Assembly (NCBI RefSeq): GCF_001865575.2
Contig: NZ_CP017561.2
Location: forward strand, 3,038,001 to 3,102,000
Direction of reading: 5' to 3'
Source: Paraburkholderia sprentiae WSM5005
GTDB taxonomy: Bacteria > Pseudomonadota > Gammaproteobacteria > Burkholderiales > Burkholderiaceae
Length of the DNA stretch: 64,000 bases
A model generated the notes under the pieces. The model was given only the letters and a program-made list of their open reading frames with translations, was not told where the DNA came from and did no database searches. Position 1 is the first letter of the stretch, and each line of letters starts with the position of its first letter. A program made the translations under genes and the position numbers. Shown piece after piece: positions 31,603 through 42,263 of this stretch.

Positions 31603-31820
31603 ACATTTAACAAAATGTTTAGCGCAGACGGGCTAAACTTAGCTCGATCGTGACCGCACCCGTTGCGCAGGCGGTGCAAGCGGCCGCTGGCCGACGCGTT
31701 CGATTGCGGTTGTTGAAGCCTGGAGCTACTCAGCCGAAAGGCTGTTTCATTGCCATTTTTCGGGGCGGCGATCCCCAGCTTGCCCCGAGGGCGTGCCCAT
31801 TGCGGGCACGCCTTTTTTTT
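31603..31820 (+). ncRNA. Candidate small RNA between the RNase gene and maeB
   Basis: In a 420-nt gene-free stretch (31459-31878) the plus strand shows a series of hairpins: CAGCC-GAAA-GGCTG (31731-31744), CGGGGC/GCCCCG (31761-31787) and a strong terminator (31790-31820). No upstream plus-strand gene exists for this terminator to serve: rsmE has its own, and the RNase pair and maeB are on the minus strand. A TTGACG lies at 31597-31602 but its -10 is poor. I recognise no known RNA family. The 5' end is a guess. Confidence 0.4.
31789..31820 (+). terminator. Strong plus-strand terminator
   Basis: GGCGTGCCC (31790-31798) pairs perfectly with GGGCACGCC (31804-31812), followed by eight T residues. 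On the minus strand no T-run follows, so it does not serve maeB. Confidence 0.9.
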
Positions 31821-31878
31821 AGCGCACGCCGGTCCGAGAACCGGCGCCAGGTCTATTGCGGCCCGAAGCGATGCATAG

Positions 31879-34173
<2,295 letters not shown>

Positions 34174-34362
34174 AAGGCGGGCTTCGAAGTGCAGATTAGA
34201 ATAGATGTTCGACGGCATTGTAGCCCCAATTGCCTACGCAATTCCTTCAATACGGGTACAACAGCCGCGACTGAAACAGCGTGAAAGCGCGTTGCGCCCC
34301 CGCGCTCGATCCCCTTGCTGCGCGCTATTCGTACCAACGTTCTCCGCTCATCGTCCGCCATC

Positions 34363-35364
34363 ATGCTTTCCGAGTTTTCGCTGATCGACCGCTTCTTCGC
34401 CCGCCGCGCCGCCGCGCTGCGGCCGCCCAACCCGGCAGGCGATACGCTCGGCATCGGCGATGATTGCGCGTTGCTGGCGCCGCGCGCGGGCGAGATGCTG
34501 GCGATATCGACGGACATGCTGGTCGAGGGCCGTCATTTCTTCGCCGACATCGATCCCCATGCGCTCGGCCACAAAGCGCTCGCCGTCAATCTGTCGGACC
34601 TCGCCGCGATGGGCGCGCAGCCGCAGGCGTTCACACTCGCCTTTTCCCTGCCGAAAGCCGACGAAGCCTGGCTTTGCGGCTTCAGCGAAGGCCTGTTCAC
34701 GCTTGCCGAGCGATACGGTTGCGAGCTGATCGGCGGCGATACGACGGGCGGGCCGCTCAACCTGTGCATCACGGTGTTCGGCAGCGTACCGCCGCAAACG
34801 GCATTGCGCCGCGATACCGCGCAACCCGGCGACGACATCTGGGTCTCCGGCACGCTAGGCGACGCGCGAGCCGGGCTCGGCCTGCAACGCGGCGAATGGT
34901 CCGCCGACGCGAACGACATCGCGACGTTCCGCCAGGCGCTCGAACGCCCCGAGCCGCGCGTCGCGCTCGGCCTCGCGCTGCGCGGCATCGCACATGCAGC
35001 GCTCGACCTGTCGGACGGGCTCGCCGGCGATCTGCTGCATATCCTCGAGCGCTCGTCGGTGGGCGCGAGCGTCGACGTCGATGCGGTGCCGCGCTCGGCC
35101 GCGCTGCGCCGCCTCCCGCACGACGTTCAGCAGCGCTGCACGCTCGCGGGCGGCGACGACTACGAGCTGTGCTTCACGGCGCCCGTCGCCGCTCGCGCCG
35201 CGGTCGAGGCCGCCGCGCACAAGGCGTCCGTGCCGGTCACCCGCATCGGTACAATAAGCGCACTGGCGGCGGCCACCGACCGCCCGGCCATCGCCTGGCG
35301 CAATGCCACCGGTGCGCCGCTCACCGTGACGTTGCAAGGTTTCGATCACTTTCATGCAGAATGA
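34363..35364 (+). CDS. thiL: Thiamine-monophosphate kinase
   Basis: A 333-residue ThiL enzyme that phosphorylates thiamine monophosphate to thiamine diphosphate, the cofactor used by transketolase among others. Motifs are GIGDDCALLAPRAGEMLAIS near residues 27-46, STDMLVEGRHF, and GGDTTGGPL near 125, with metal-binding aspartates. The frame is open from 34315, but ATG 34363 starts the family N-terminus (LSEFSLIDRFF). Its end overlaps pgpA by 11 nt, so translation is coupled. Confidence 0.93.
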   Translation: MLSEFSLIDRFFARRAAALRPPNPAGDTLGIGDDCALLAPRAGEMLAISTDMLVEGRHFFADIDPHALGHKALAVNLSDLAAMGAQPQAFTLAFSLPKADEAWLCGFSEGLFTLAERYGCELIGGDTTGGPLNLCITVFGSVPPQTALRRDTAQPGDDIWVSGTLGDARAGLGLQRGEWSADANDIATFRQALERPEPRVALGLALRGIAHAALDLSDGLAGDLLHILERSSVGASVDVDAVPRSAALRRLPHDVQQRCTLAGGDDYELCFTAPVAARAAVEAAAHKASVPVTRIGTISALAAATDRPAIAWRNATGAPLTVTLQGFDHFHAE

Positions 35365-35929
35365 CCCCTCGCTCGGTCCCGCCGACGACTTCCTCGGCGG
35401 CGAGCCACCTCAGACGCCCCGACCGCGCGCGCCGAAGCCTGCTCCGCCGCGCCGCGCGAGCGCGCGTTTCATGCTGTCGCATCCGGTCCACATCCTGTCG
35501 CTCGGCTTTGGCAGCGGGCTGTCGCCCGTCGCGCCGGGCACGATCGGCACGCTGTTCGCGTGGGCCTCGTTCGCGCTACTGAGCCGCTATCTGACTGTTA
35601 TCGAGTGGGGCGTCCTGATCGCCGTCGGCTTTCTCGGTGGCATCGCGCTGTGCGGCTTTACCGCGAAGCGGCTCGGCGTCGAGGATCCTTCGGCGATCGT
35701 GTGGGACGAGATCGCCGCGTTCTGGCTCGTGCTGCTGATGGTCACACCTGCCACGCTCACAGGCCAGATGTGGGCGTTCCTGATTTTCCGCTTTTTCGAC
35801 ATGGTGAAGCCTCCACCGATCGGCTACTTCGACCGCCGGCTCAAAGGCGGCTTTGGCATCATGTTCGATGACCTGGTCGCCGCATTTTTTACGCTGCTCG
35901 TGATTGCGCTGTGGCGGATGTCGGTGTGA
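35354..35929 (+). CDS. pgpA: Phosphatidylglycerophosphatase A
   Basis: A 191-residue inner-membrane phosphatase of phospholipid synthesis that removes the phosphate from phosphatidylglycerophosphate. After a Pro/Arg-rich N-terminal 35 residues comes the PgpA domain with about four membrane segments. Conserved stretches are FGSGLSPVAPGTIGTL, VWDEIAAFWLVLLMV and RFFDMVKPPPIGYFDRRLKGGFGIMFDDLVA. It overlaps thiL by 11 nt, an order common in proteobacteria (thiL-pgpA). Confidence 0.95.
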   Translation: MQNDPSLGPADDFLGGEPPQTPRPRAPKPAPPRRASARFMLSHPVHILSLGFGSGLSPVAPGTIGTLFAWASFALLSRYLTVIEWGVLIAVGFLGGIALCGFTAKRLGVEDPSAIVWDEIAAFWLVLLMVTPATLTGQMWAFLIFRFFDMVKPPPIGYFDRRLKGGFGIMFDDLVAAFFTLLVIALWRMSV

Positions 35930-36004
35930 GCCCCGCCTCATCATCGTTCGAGTGCCGTTCGCCGCGCCTCACGGCCGGCTTCGTTTTCCGGATTGACTGA
36001 CCCC

Positions 36005-36505
36005 ATGGCTACCGATTCCGTCGTTCACCAGCTTGCGATCCGCGTGAGCAATCGTCTGCGCGACGAGCGCCTGATGCTCGTCACCGCCGAGTCTTGCACG
36101 GGCGGCATGGTCGCGACCGCGATCACCGACATCTCAGGCAGCAGCGGCTGGTTCGAGCGCGGCTTCGTCACGTATTCGAATCAGGCGAAGAGCGAAATGA
36201 TCGGTGTGCCGGCCGACCTGATCGACAAGCACGGCGCGGTCAGCGAACCGGTCGCACACGCGATGGCCGAGGGTGCGCTGCGCAACAGCCGCGCCCAGGT
36301 GTCGCTGTCGATCACCGGCGTCGCCGGACCCGGCGGCGGCACGGAAGCGAAGCCGGTCGGCATGGTGTCGTTCGGCTGGAGCAACCGTCTGCATACGGCG
36401 GTGGAGACGAAGATATTCAAGGGCGATCGCGCGCAGATCCGCGCACAGGCCGCGGCGCACGCGCTGCGCGGCCTGCTCGCGCTGCTCGACGAGCGCGAGC
36501 ATTGA
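36005..36505 (+). CDS. pncC: Nicotinamide-nucleotide amidohydrolase (CinA C-terminal type)
   Basis: A 166-residue stand-alone CinA C-terminal domain, PncC. It deamidates nicotinamide mononucleotide to nicotinate mononucleotide in pyridine nucleotide recycling. The active-site serine motif TAESCTGGMVA is near residues 23-33; SITGVAGPGGGTEAKPVGMV follows near 100-120. ATG 36005 is preferred over an in-frame ATG at 35993. It lies 75 nt after pgpA on the same strand. Confidence 0.93.
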   Translation: MATDSVVHQLAIRVSNRLRDERLMLVTAESCTGGMVATAITDISGSSGWFERGFVTYSNQAKSEMIGVPADLIDKHGAVSEPVAHAMAEGALRNSRAQVSLSITGVAGPGGGTEAKPVGMVSFGWSNRLHTAVETKIFKGDRAQIRAQAAAHALRGLLALLDEREH

Positions 36506-36534
36506 GCGGCGCCTGACTTTCACTGGAGGCGGCT

Positions 36535-37065
36535 ATGCCGGAATCGCGCGAGATTGCAGATCAACTGATCCGCCGCTTCGATTTGAAGCCGCATCCTGAA
36601 GGCGGCTTTTTCGCGGAGACCTACCGCTCGAGCACGCGCGTGCTGCGCGCCGGCGAACCACGCGCGGCTGATGACACACGCTCGGCCTCGACCGCGATCT
36701 ACTACCTGTTATGCGACGGCGCGCATTCAGCGTGGCATCGGATCCGTTCCGACGAGGTGTGGCATTTCTACGCCGGCGAGCCACTGCTGGTCCACGTGCT
36801 GGATGAAAGCGATGTCAGCGGTGCACTCGTCACGCACCGGCTCGGCAATCCGCTCACGCATGCCGATACGGTGTGTCAGGCGGTCGTGCCGGCCGGCTCG
36901 TGGTTCGCGGCGGAGTGCGCCGATCCGGCATCGTTCGCGCTGGTCGGCTGCACGGTCGCGCCGGGCTTCGAATTCAGCGAGTTCGAGCTCGCGGATGTGG
37001 ACGCGTTGAAGGCGCGGCATCCGCGCCACGCGCAGTTGATCGGGCGGCTGCGACCGGCGCATTGA
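36535..37065 (+). CDS. Cupin-fold protein, DUF985 family
   Basis: A 176-residue protein of the DUF985 (YML079w-like) cupin family. Typical wording is KPHPEGGFFAETYRSS near the N-terminus, TAIYYLL and WHRIRSDEVWHFYAGEPLLVHVL in the first barrel half, and GCTVAPGFEFSEFELAD near the end. The biochemical role of this family is not established. GGAGG stands 6 nt before the ATG. It follows pncC by 29 nt and may belong to the thiL-pgpA-pncC transcript. The 15-bp repeat begins 15 nt beyond its stop codon. Confidence 0.87.
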   Translation: MPESREIADQLIRRFDLKPHPEGGFFAETYRSSTRVLRAGEPRAADDTRSASTAIYYLLCDGAHSAWHRIRSDEVWHFYAGEPLLVHVLDESDVSGALVTHRLGNPLTHADTVCQAVVPAGSWFAAECADPASFALVGCTVAPGFEFSEFELADVDALKARHPRHAQLIGRLRPAH

Positions 37066-37080
37066 CGCGCCGGGCCGCCC

Positions 37081-37155
37081 GCCGCGGGATCGCCCGCCGC
37101 GGGATCGCCCGCCGCGGGATCGCCCGCCGCGGGATCGCCCGCCGCGGGATCGCCC
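37081..37155. repeat. Tandem repeat, five exact copies of a 15-bp unit
   Basis: The unit GCCGCGGGATCGCCC occurs five times without change, preceded by a decayed copy and followed by a truncated one. Each junction contains GCGGG-ATCG-CCCGC, a 5-bp stem with a 4-nt loop, so the array can fold into a row of small hairpins. It fills the 96-nt space between the convergent DUF985 and pyrF genes, ending 6 nt from the pyrF stop codon. Confidence 0.97.
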
Positions 37156-37161
37156 GCCGGT

Positions 37162-37977
37162 TCAACGAAACGCGTTGATCCGGTCGCGCGTGTCCTTCGC
37201 GGCTTGTCCGGCCGCTTGCGCGAAATCCTCGCCCTTACCGGCGTAGATGATTGCGCGCGACGAGTTGATCAGCATGCCCGTGCCGTTCGCTGTCCGGCCG
37301 GCGCTGACGGTGGTCTGCACATCGCCGCCTTGCGCGCCGATGCCCGGAATCAGCAGCGGCATGTCGCCGACGATCCCACGCACCATTTCGATTTCCTTTG
37401 GAAACGTCGCGCCGACCACCAGCCCGAGCTGGCCGCTTGCATTCCACTTCTGCGCAGCCAGTTGCGCGACGACCTGGTACAACGGCCGGCCCCCGGTCTC
37501 GAGGAATTGCAGATCGGAACCGCCGGCGTTGGAGGTGCGGCACAGCACGATCACGCCCTTGCCCGGATGCTCGAGATACGGCTCGATCGAATCGAAACCC
37601 ATGTACGGATTGACCGTCACCGCGTCGGCCTGGTAGCGCTCGAACGCCTCGCGCGCGTACTGCTCGGCCGTGCTGCCGATATCGCCGCGCTTCGCGTCGA
37701 GAATCACCGGCAGCCCCGGATGGTTCGCGTGAATGTGGGCGATCAGCTGCTCGAGCTGGTCCTCCGCGCGATGCGCGGCGAAGTAGGCAATCTGCGGCTT
37801 GAACGACGACGCGTACGGCGCGGTCGCATCGACGATCGTGCGGCAGAACTCGAAGATCGCGTCGGCGCGGCCCGCGAGCGCGCCCGGGAATCGGCTGGGC
37901 TCGGGATCGAGGCCAACGCACAGCAGCGAATTGGTGCGCTGCCAGGCGTCGTTGAGTGTCTGGATGAAAGGGGACAT
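37162..37977 (-). CDS. pyrF: Orotidine 5'-phosphate decarboxylase
   Basis: A 271-residue type 2 (subfamily 2) OMP decarboxylase, the last step of UMP synthesis. The catalytic motif [18 protein letters not shown] lies near residues 92-109; [14 protein letters not shown] is the N-terminal signature. The length fits the longer subfamily 2 enzymes and not E. coli PyrF (245). The ATG at 37977 has only a weak GAGACC upstream. Its 3' end abuts the 15-bp tandem repeat. Confidence 0.96.
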   Translation of the reverse strand: MSPFIQTLNDAWQRTNSLLCVGLDPEPSRFPGALAGRADAIFEFCRTIVDATAPYASSFKPQIAYFAAHRAEDQLEQLIAHIHANHPGLPVILDAKRGDIGSTAEQYAREAFERYQADAVTVNPYMGFDSIEPYLEHPGKGVIVLCRTSNAGGSDLQFLETGGRPLYQVVAQLAAQKWNASGQLGLVVGATFPKEIEMVRGIVGDMPLLIPGIGAQGGDVQTTVSAGRTANGTGMLINSSRAIIYAGKGEDFAQAAGQAAKDTRDRINAFR

Positions 37978-38123
37978 GGTGGGTCTCGCGGCAAGCCGGT
38001 AATCGGAGAAGGCGCGTATTTTACCTGTGCCGCGATCGCCGTCCGTCGATAGCGGCCCCGCGCCGCCGCGCGCCGCATTTGCAGTAGCCGCGCCCAGCGC
38101 CGTACTGCTGGCGGCCGCTTCGG

Positions 38124-39185
38124 CTACTGTCTGCGCCGCGCGCCGCGCCCGCCCGGCATCGAGCGCAGCCCGGTACGCTCGACCGTAAAGCGGAACGTGC
38201 GCGTCAACCGTTCGCCGCGCTTAAGCAGGGTCATGCCGTTTTGGCTCGCGCCGCCGGCGAGGTTCATCGCGTTGATCGGATGGTCGACCGGTTCGAAACA
38301 GAAGAAGTCTTCGCCGGGCGGCGTGTACAGCACGTAATAGTCGGTGTCGGCGGCGATGTTCAGCGACAGCCGGCGCTTCGGCCACACCACGGCGGCCTGG
38401 CCGCTCCAGCCGGTGAACGCGTGATTGACGATCGTCTCCGGCAGCGGATAGGCGACGCCGAACTGCCAGGCGGGCGGCGCCTGCACGTGACGCACCGGCA
38501 GCCAGTCGTCGCCCGACAGCCACAGGCCGCCGGCCGCCGCCGACAGCTCGGTGTCCGCATCGCGCACGAAGAACGGATGCAGGCCGAGCCCGAACGGCAG
38601 CGTCTCGCGGCCAGCGTTTTCGATTTCGAGCGCGACGACGAGCGTCGGGCCGTCGAGCGTGTAGGTTTGCGTCGCGCGAAACGCGTACGGCTTGCCGTCG
38701 TGGCGATCGAGTGCGAGCCGCACCTGCTCGCGGTCCGCTTCGAGCACCTGCCATTGCGCGAGCCAGCCGTCGCCGTGAATCGGCAGCGGCTCGTCGGCGC
38801 GGTTGCGCGGCACCTCGACGCGCCGCCCGGCCACGCTGAAATGGCCGCCGCCGATGCGGTTCGAGTACGGCAGCAGCGGATAGCAGGCGAGCTGGTTCGG
38901 TTGCGTGTCGACACCGACGTGGCGGCAGCGCCGGAAGATCGGCGTCAGCGCGCCGTCGTCGCGCCAGTCGAAGCGGGTCACGCCACCGCCGAGCGTCGGC
39001 GCGACATCGAGACGCAATTGCGAGTTGGCGAGCGTGATGCACGCGACGTCGCCGGCGCTGCCTTCGCCGAGGGCCACCGCCGATGTGCTCGGGCCCGCCA
39101 GCACAGGGCTGGCCGCCGCGGCAAGCCGGGAGCGTCGCGTTTGAGAGGTTGTGGATGAGGCTGAAACGAGATTCGCAACAGTCAT
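38124..39185 (-). CDS. Aldose 1-epimerase-like protein
   Basis: A 353-residue galactose mutarotase-fold protein. After about 45 low-complexity residues comes the domain with [39 protein letters not shown] (the R-I-G substrate region) and [11 protein letters not shown] with the catalytic His. It equilibrates the alpha and beta anomers of aldoses, useful ahead of an anomer-specific sugar dehydrogenase such as the SDR nearby. ATG 39185 has GGAG in front. It is separated by 219 nt from the lactonase gene, so it may have its own promoter. Confidence 0.87.
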   Translation of the reverse strand: MTVANLVSASSTTSQTRRSRLAAAASPVLAGPSTSAVALGEGSAGDVACITLANSQLRLDVAPTLGGGVTRFDWRDDGALTPIFRRCRHVGVDTQPNQLACYPLLPYSNRIGGGHFSVAGRRVEVPRNRADEPLPIHGDGWLAQWQVLEADREQVRLALDRHDGKPYAFRATQTYTLDGPTLVVALEIENAGRETLPFGLGLHPFFVRDADTELSAAAGGLWLSGDDWLPVRHVQAPPAWQFGVAYPLPETIVNHAFTGWSGQAAVVWPKRRLSLNIAADTDYYVLYTPPGEDFFCFEPVDHPINAMNLAGGASQNGMTLLKRGERLTRTFRFTVERTGLRSMPGGRGARRRQ

Positions 39186-39404
39186 ATCTGGCTCCATCGA
39201 GAGGCGTGGGACGTTGCCGTCAGGATTGACGGGTGTGGCGGGCGATTTTTTCTGACGAAGTCGCCTCGAGTCCGAACTGCATGCTGCCGATTCGTTGCCG
39301 GCCGGTCGCGGGCGGGTCGCTCGCAGACCGACACTGCCACATCGGCTTCTGCTTCACCTTCAGGATCGCGCCCCGGCGCGCGGCCGGGGCTGCGTCATTC
39401 TGCG

Positions 39405-40346
39405 CTAGATAGGTGCGCCCTGGAACAGCGGCTCGGCCACACCGCGCCGCGCGAGCGTCGCGACGAACACGCCGCCCGCGAGGGTATCGGCCGCGCGGGC
39501 CGTCGCATCGAGCTCGGCGTACGCGCTCGTGATGTACAGCGTATCGAGCTCCGTTTCGACCTGTGCGCTGCCGGCGACCCGGCCGAGAGCGGCACCGCCG
39601 ATCGCGACGCAGCTCGGCTGGGTGGTCGGCACGTCGATGCGCTCGGTTTCCACGCCGTCGGGACCGTAGCGCACCACGCGCGCGCCGCCCCACTGCGCGT
39701 TCCACAGTCCCCCGTCGCTGTCGACGGTCGAGCCGTCGGGGATGCCGTTCGCATCGCTCAGGCGAGTGAACAGGCGATCGTTGGCGATGCCGCCGTCCGC
39801 GCGATAGTCGCACGCGCGGATTTCACGCGTCGGCGAATCGCAGTAGTACATCGTCGCGCCGTCGGGACTGAAGGCGATGCTGTTCGAAATCGCCGGCGCT
39901 GGCAACGGTAGGCGTTCGAGCGACAGATCGTGATTCAACCGGTAAAAGCCCGCGACCGCCTCGCGTTGCCCGCTTTCGTCCTTGGTGCCGAACACGAAGC
40001 GCCCTTGCCGATCGCAGCGGCCGTCGTTCACGCGTGTATTCATGCCGGGCTCGACGTCGACGATGCGCTGTGTGCTGCCGGTCTGCAGATCGAAAAACGC
40101 GAGATGCGACGCGAGCCCGAGCAGCAGATAGCGCGGGTTCGCGCACAGCGCGAAAGTGGCGAGCCGCTCCGGCATGTCGAACGAATCGCTGCGGCCGTCG
40201 GCCGGATCGTAGCGCCACAGCCGCGCGCCTTCGATGTCGGTCCAGTAGAAGCGGCCGCTCCGCGCACACCAGGTCGCGCCTTCGCCGAGCTCGCATTGTG
40301 CGTCGAGCAGCAGCGTGGCCCGCTGCACGCGCGGCTTGGCACTCAC
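39405..40346 (-). CDS. SMP-30/gluconolactonase-family sugar lactonase
   Basis: A 313-residue six-bladed beta-propeller of the SMP-30/regucalcin/gluconolactonase family. ELGEGATW carries the first metal-binding Glu, RVNDGRCDRQGRFVFGT and NSIAFSPDGATMYYCDS follow, with DANGIPDGSTVDSDGGLWNA near 200. It likely opens the lactone made by the SDR encoded just before it. The start is GTG (40344-40346) with GGAGG upstream, and GTGA overlaps the SDR stop by 4 nt. The frame is open further but lies inside the SDR gene. The exact sugar lactone is inferred (galactono-, arabino- or xylono-lactone). Confidence 0.88.
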   Translation of the reverse strand: MSAKPRVQRATLLLDAQCELGEGATWCARSGRFYWTDIEGARLWRYDPADGRSDSFDMPERLATFALCANPRYLLLGLASHLAFFDLQTGSTQRIVDVEPGMNTRVNDGRCDRQGRFVFGTKDESGQREAVAGFYRLNHDLSLERLPLPAPAISNSIAFSPDGATMYYCDSPTREIRACDYRADGGIANDRLFTRLSDANGIPDGSTVDSDGGLWNAQWGGARVVRYGPDGVETERIDVPTTQPSCVAIGGAALGRVAGSAQVETELDTLYITSAYAELDATARAADTLAGGVFVATLARRGVAEPLFQGAPI

Positions 40347-41143
40347 GCCCAGCCTCCGTCGACGATGATGTCCTGCGCGGTGATCATGCGGCTGTCGTCG
40401 GCGGCGAGGAACAGCGCCATGCGCGCGAGGTCCGCCGGCATCAGCTCGGCGTCGATGCACTGGCCTTCCTTGATCTGGCGACGGCCGGTGTCATCGAGCC
40501 ACAGGCGCAGTTGCTTGTCGGTCATCACCCAGCCCGGCACCAGCGTGTTGACGCGGATATTGAAGTGGCCGAGGTCGCGCGCGAGCCCGCGCGTCAGCCC
40601 CTGCACCGCCGACTTCGACATCACGTACACCGGATAGCCGCCGTTCTTCAGCATCCAGCTGATCGAGCCGAGGTTGATGATCGAGCCGCTGCGCGCGGCC
40701 TTCATGTCCTCCATCACGGCCTGCGCCGCGAAGAACTGATGGCGGATGTTGACCGCGATGCCCGCGTCGAACGACTCGCGCGTCACCTCGCCGATCTGAT
40801 GGCGCTTGTCGTTCGCCGCGTTGTTGATCAGCACCTGGATGGGACCGAGCGCCGACTTCACGTCGGCGATCGCGTTTTGCAGCGCGTCGACGTCGGTCAG
40901 ATCGCAGGTCAGAAAGAGCGGCTTGTGCTTCGAATCGCCGAGCTGGTCGGCGAGGGCTTCGCCCGCGCTCGCGTCGATGTCGAAGAACGCGACGCGCGCG
41001 CCCTGCGCCGCGAAGTGCTCGACGAACGATGCGCCAATGCCGGTCGCACCGCCCGTGATCAGCACCGTACGATCGACGAGACTCGGATAGCGCGCGTACG
41101 CGGTGTCAGCGAGACTGGCGTTTGCATTGGCCGGAGACGACAT
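40343..41143 (-). CDS. SDR sugar 1-dehydrogenase, XylB-like
   Basis: A 266-residue short-chain dehydrogenase. TGGATGIG (30-37) binds the nucleotide and the catalytic triad is S160, Y173 and K177. It resembles Caulobacter NAD-dependent xylose dehydrogenase: NNAANDKRHQIGEVT, INLGSISWMLK and the C-terminal DIIVDGGWA all have counterparts there. It probably oxidises an aldose (galactose, arabinose or xylose) to its lactone, which the overlapping lactonase gene then handles. AAGGAA precedes ATG 41143, 49 nt after the importer permease gene. Confidence 0.85.
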   Translation of the reverse strand: MSSPANANASLADTAYARYPSLVDRTVLITGGATGIGASFVEHFAAQGARVAFFDIDASAGEALADQLGDSKHKPLFLTCDLTDVDALQNAIADVKSALGPIQVLINNAANDKRHQIGEVTRESFDAGIAVNIRHQFFAAQAVMEDMKAARSGSIINLGSISWMLKNGGYPVYVMSKSAVQGLTRGLARDLGHFNIRVNTLVPGWVMTDKQLRLWLDDTGRRQIKEGQCIDAELMPADLARMALFLAADDSRMITAQDIIVDGGWA

Positions 41144-41192
41144 CGTTCGATTCCTTTATGTGCTTGGATGTGCTTGGGATGGTGAAAGCGAC

Positions 41193-42209
41193 TCAATCGC
41201 GCGAGCCGCGGTTCTTCAACTGGTCGAGCAGCACGGCCGCGAGCAGGATCGCGCCGCGCACCAGGTACTGATAGAACGCGTCGATGTTCAAGAGGTTCAT
41301 CACGTTCTCGACCGTGCCCATGATCAGCACGCCGATCACGACGCCGGAGATCGTCGCGCGGCCGCCCAGCAGCGACACGCCGCCGAGCACGCACGCGGAG
41401 ATCACGTTCAGCTCGAAGCCTTCGGCGGCGTTCGGCTGACCCGAGGTGATGCGCGAAGCGAGAATCACGCCGGCGAGCGCAGTGACGGCGCCCTGGATCA
41501 GGAAGATGAAGACGCGCGTGCGCTCCACGTTGATACCGGCGAGCCGCGACGCTTCCGGATTACCGCCGATCGCTAGCGTATTGCGGCCGTACACGGTCTG
41601 GTTCAGCATCACGCCGAATACGATGAAGCAGATCAGCGTGACCCAGATCGGCAGCGACACGCCGAAGAAGGTCAGGCCGCCGAGCGCAATGAACGTATCC
41701 GACGACACGCCGACCGCCTGCCCATGCGACACGATGAAGCCGAGGCCGCGGACGATTTCCATCGTCGCGAGCGTCGTGATCAGCGCATTGATGCGCAGAT
41801 AAGCGATCACCGCGCCGTTGACGAAGCCGATCACCGCGCCCGCCGCGACCGCCGCGACGATCGCGATCAGCGTGCTGTTGGTCGCGTTGAGCACCATCGC
41901 GCACAGCACGCCGGCGAACGCGACGGTCGAGCCGACCGACAGGTCGAAGTCGCGCGACGCGAGACAGAACATCATCGTGCACGCGACCATGCCGATCTGC
42001 GAAATCGACAGCGCGAGGCCGAGCATGTTCTCGATCGAGAAGAAATGATCGACGGTCAGCGACATCGTGACGAACATCACGATGAAGATCACGATCAGGC
42101 TGTATTCGGTGATCTGCTGCCACCATTTGGCCTTGTCGCTGGCCTGCGGAATCAGCGCGTCGGCCGCGCTCTTGGCGGTCTGCTGCGCGAGGTTTTCTCT
42201 GGCTTGCAT
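41193..42209 (-). CDS. araH: ABC sugar transporter permease, AraH-like
   Basis: A 338-residue inner-membrane permease of the ribose/arabinose/galactose ABC importer class (BPD_transp_2), with about eight to ten hydrophobic segments. SRDFDLSVGSTVAFAGVLCAM and GGNPEASRLAGINVERTRVFIFL are characteristic. It works with the ATPase and binding protein encoded upstream. ATG 42209 has GGAGGAG nine bases before it; an in-frame TTG at 42215 is too close to that site. The arabinose assignment rests mainly on the binding protein. Confidence 0.87.
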   Translation of the reverse strand: MQARENLAQQTAKSAADALIPQASDKAKWWQQITEYSLIVIFIVMFVTMSLTVDHFFSIENMLGLALSISQIGMVACTMMFCLASRDFDLSVGSTVAFAGVLCAMVLNATNSTLIAIVAAVAAGAVIGFVNGAVIAYLRINALITTLATMEIVRGLGFIVSHGQAVGVSSDTFIALGGLTFFGVSLPIWVTLICFIVFGVMLNQTVYGRNTLAIGGNPEASRLAGINVERTRVFIFLIQGAVTALAGVILASRITSGQPNAAEGFELNVISACVLGGVSLLGGRATISGVVIGVLIMGTVENVMNLLNIDAFYQYLVRGAILLAAVLLDQLKNRGSRD

Positions 42210-42263
42210 GTTCAATACTCCTCCCCGTTCCCCACGGGTTGCGGACTCACGTCCAGATAAGGT

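Noticed and set aside
37081..37155. CRISPR array
   Set aside because: The 15-bp units are contiguous with no spacers, so it is a simple tandem repeat.
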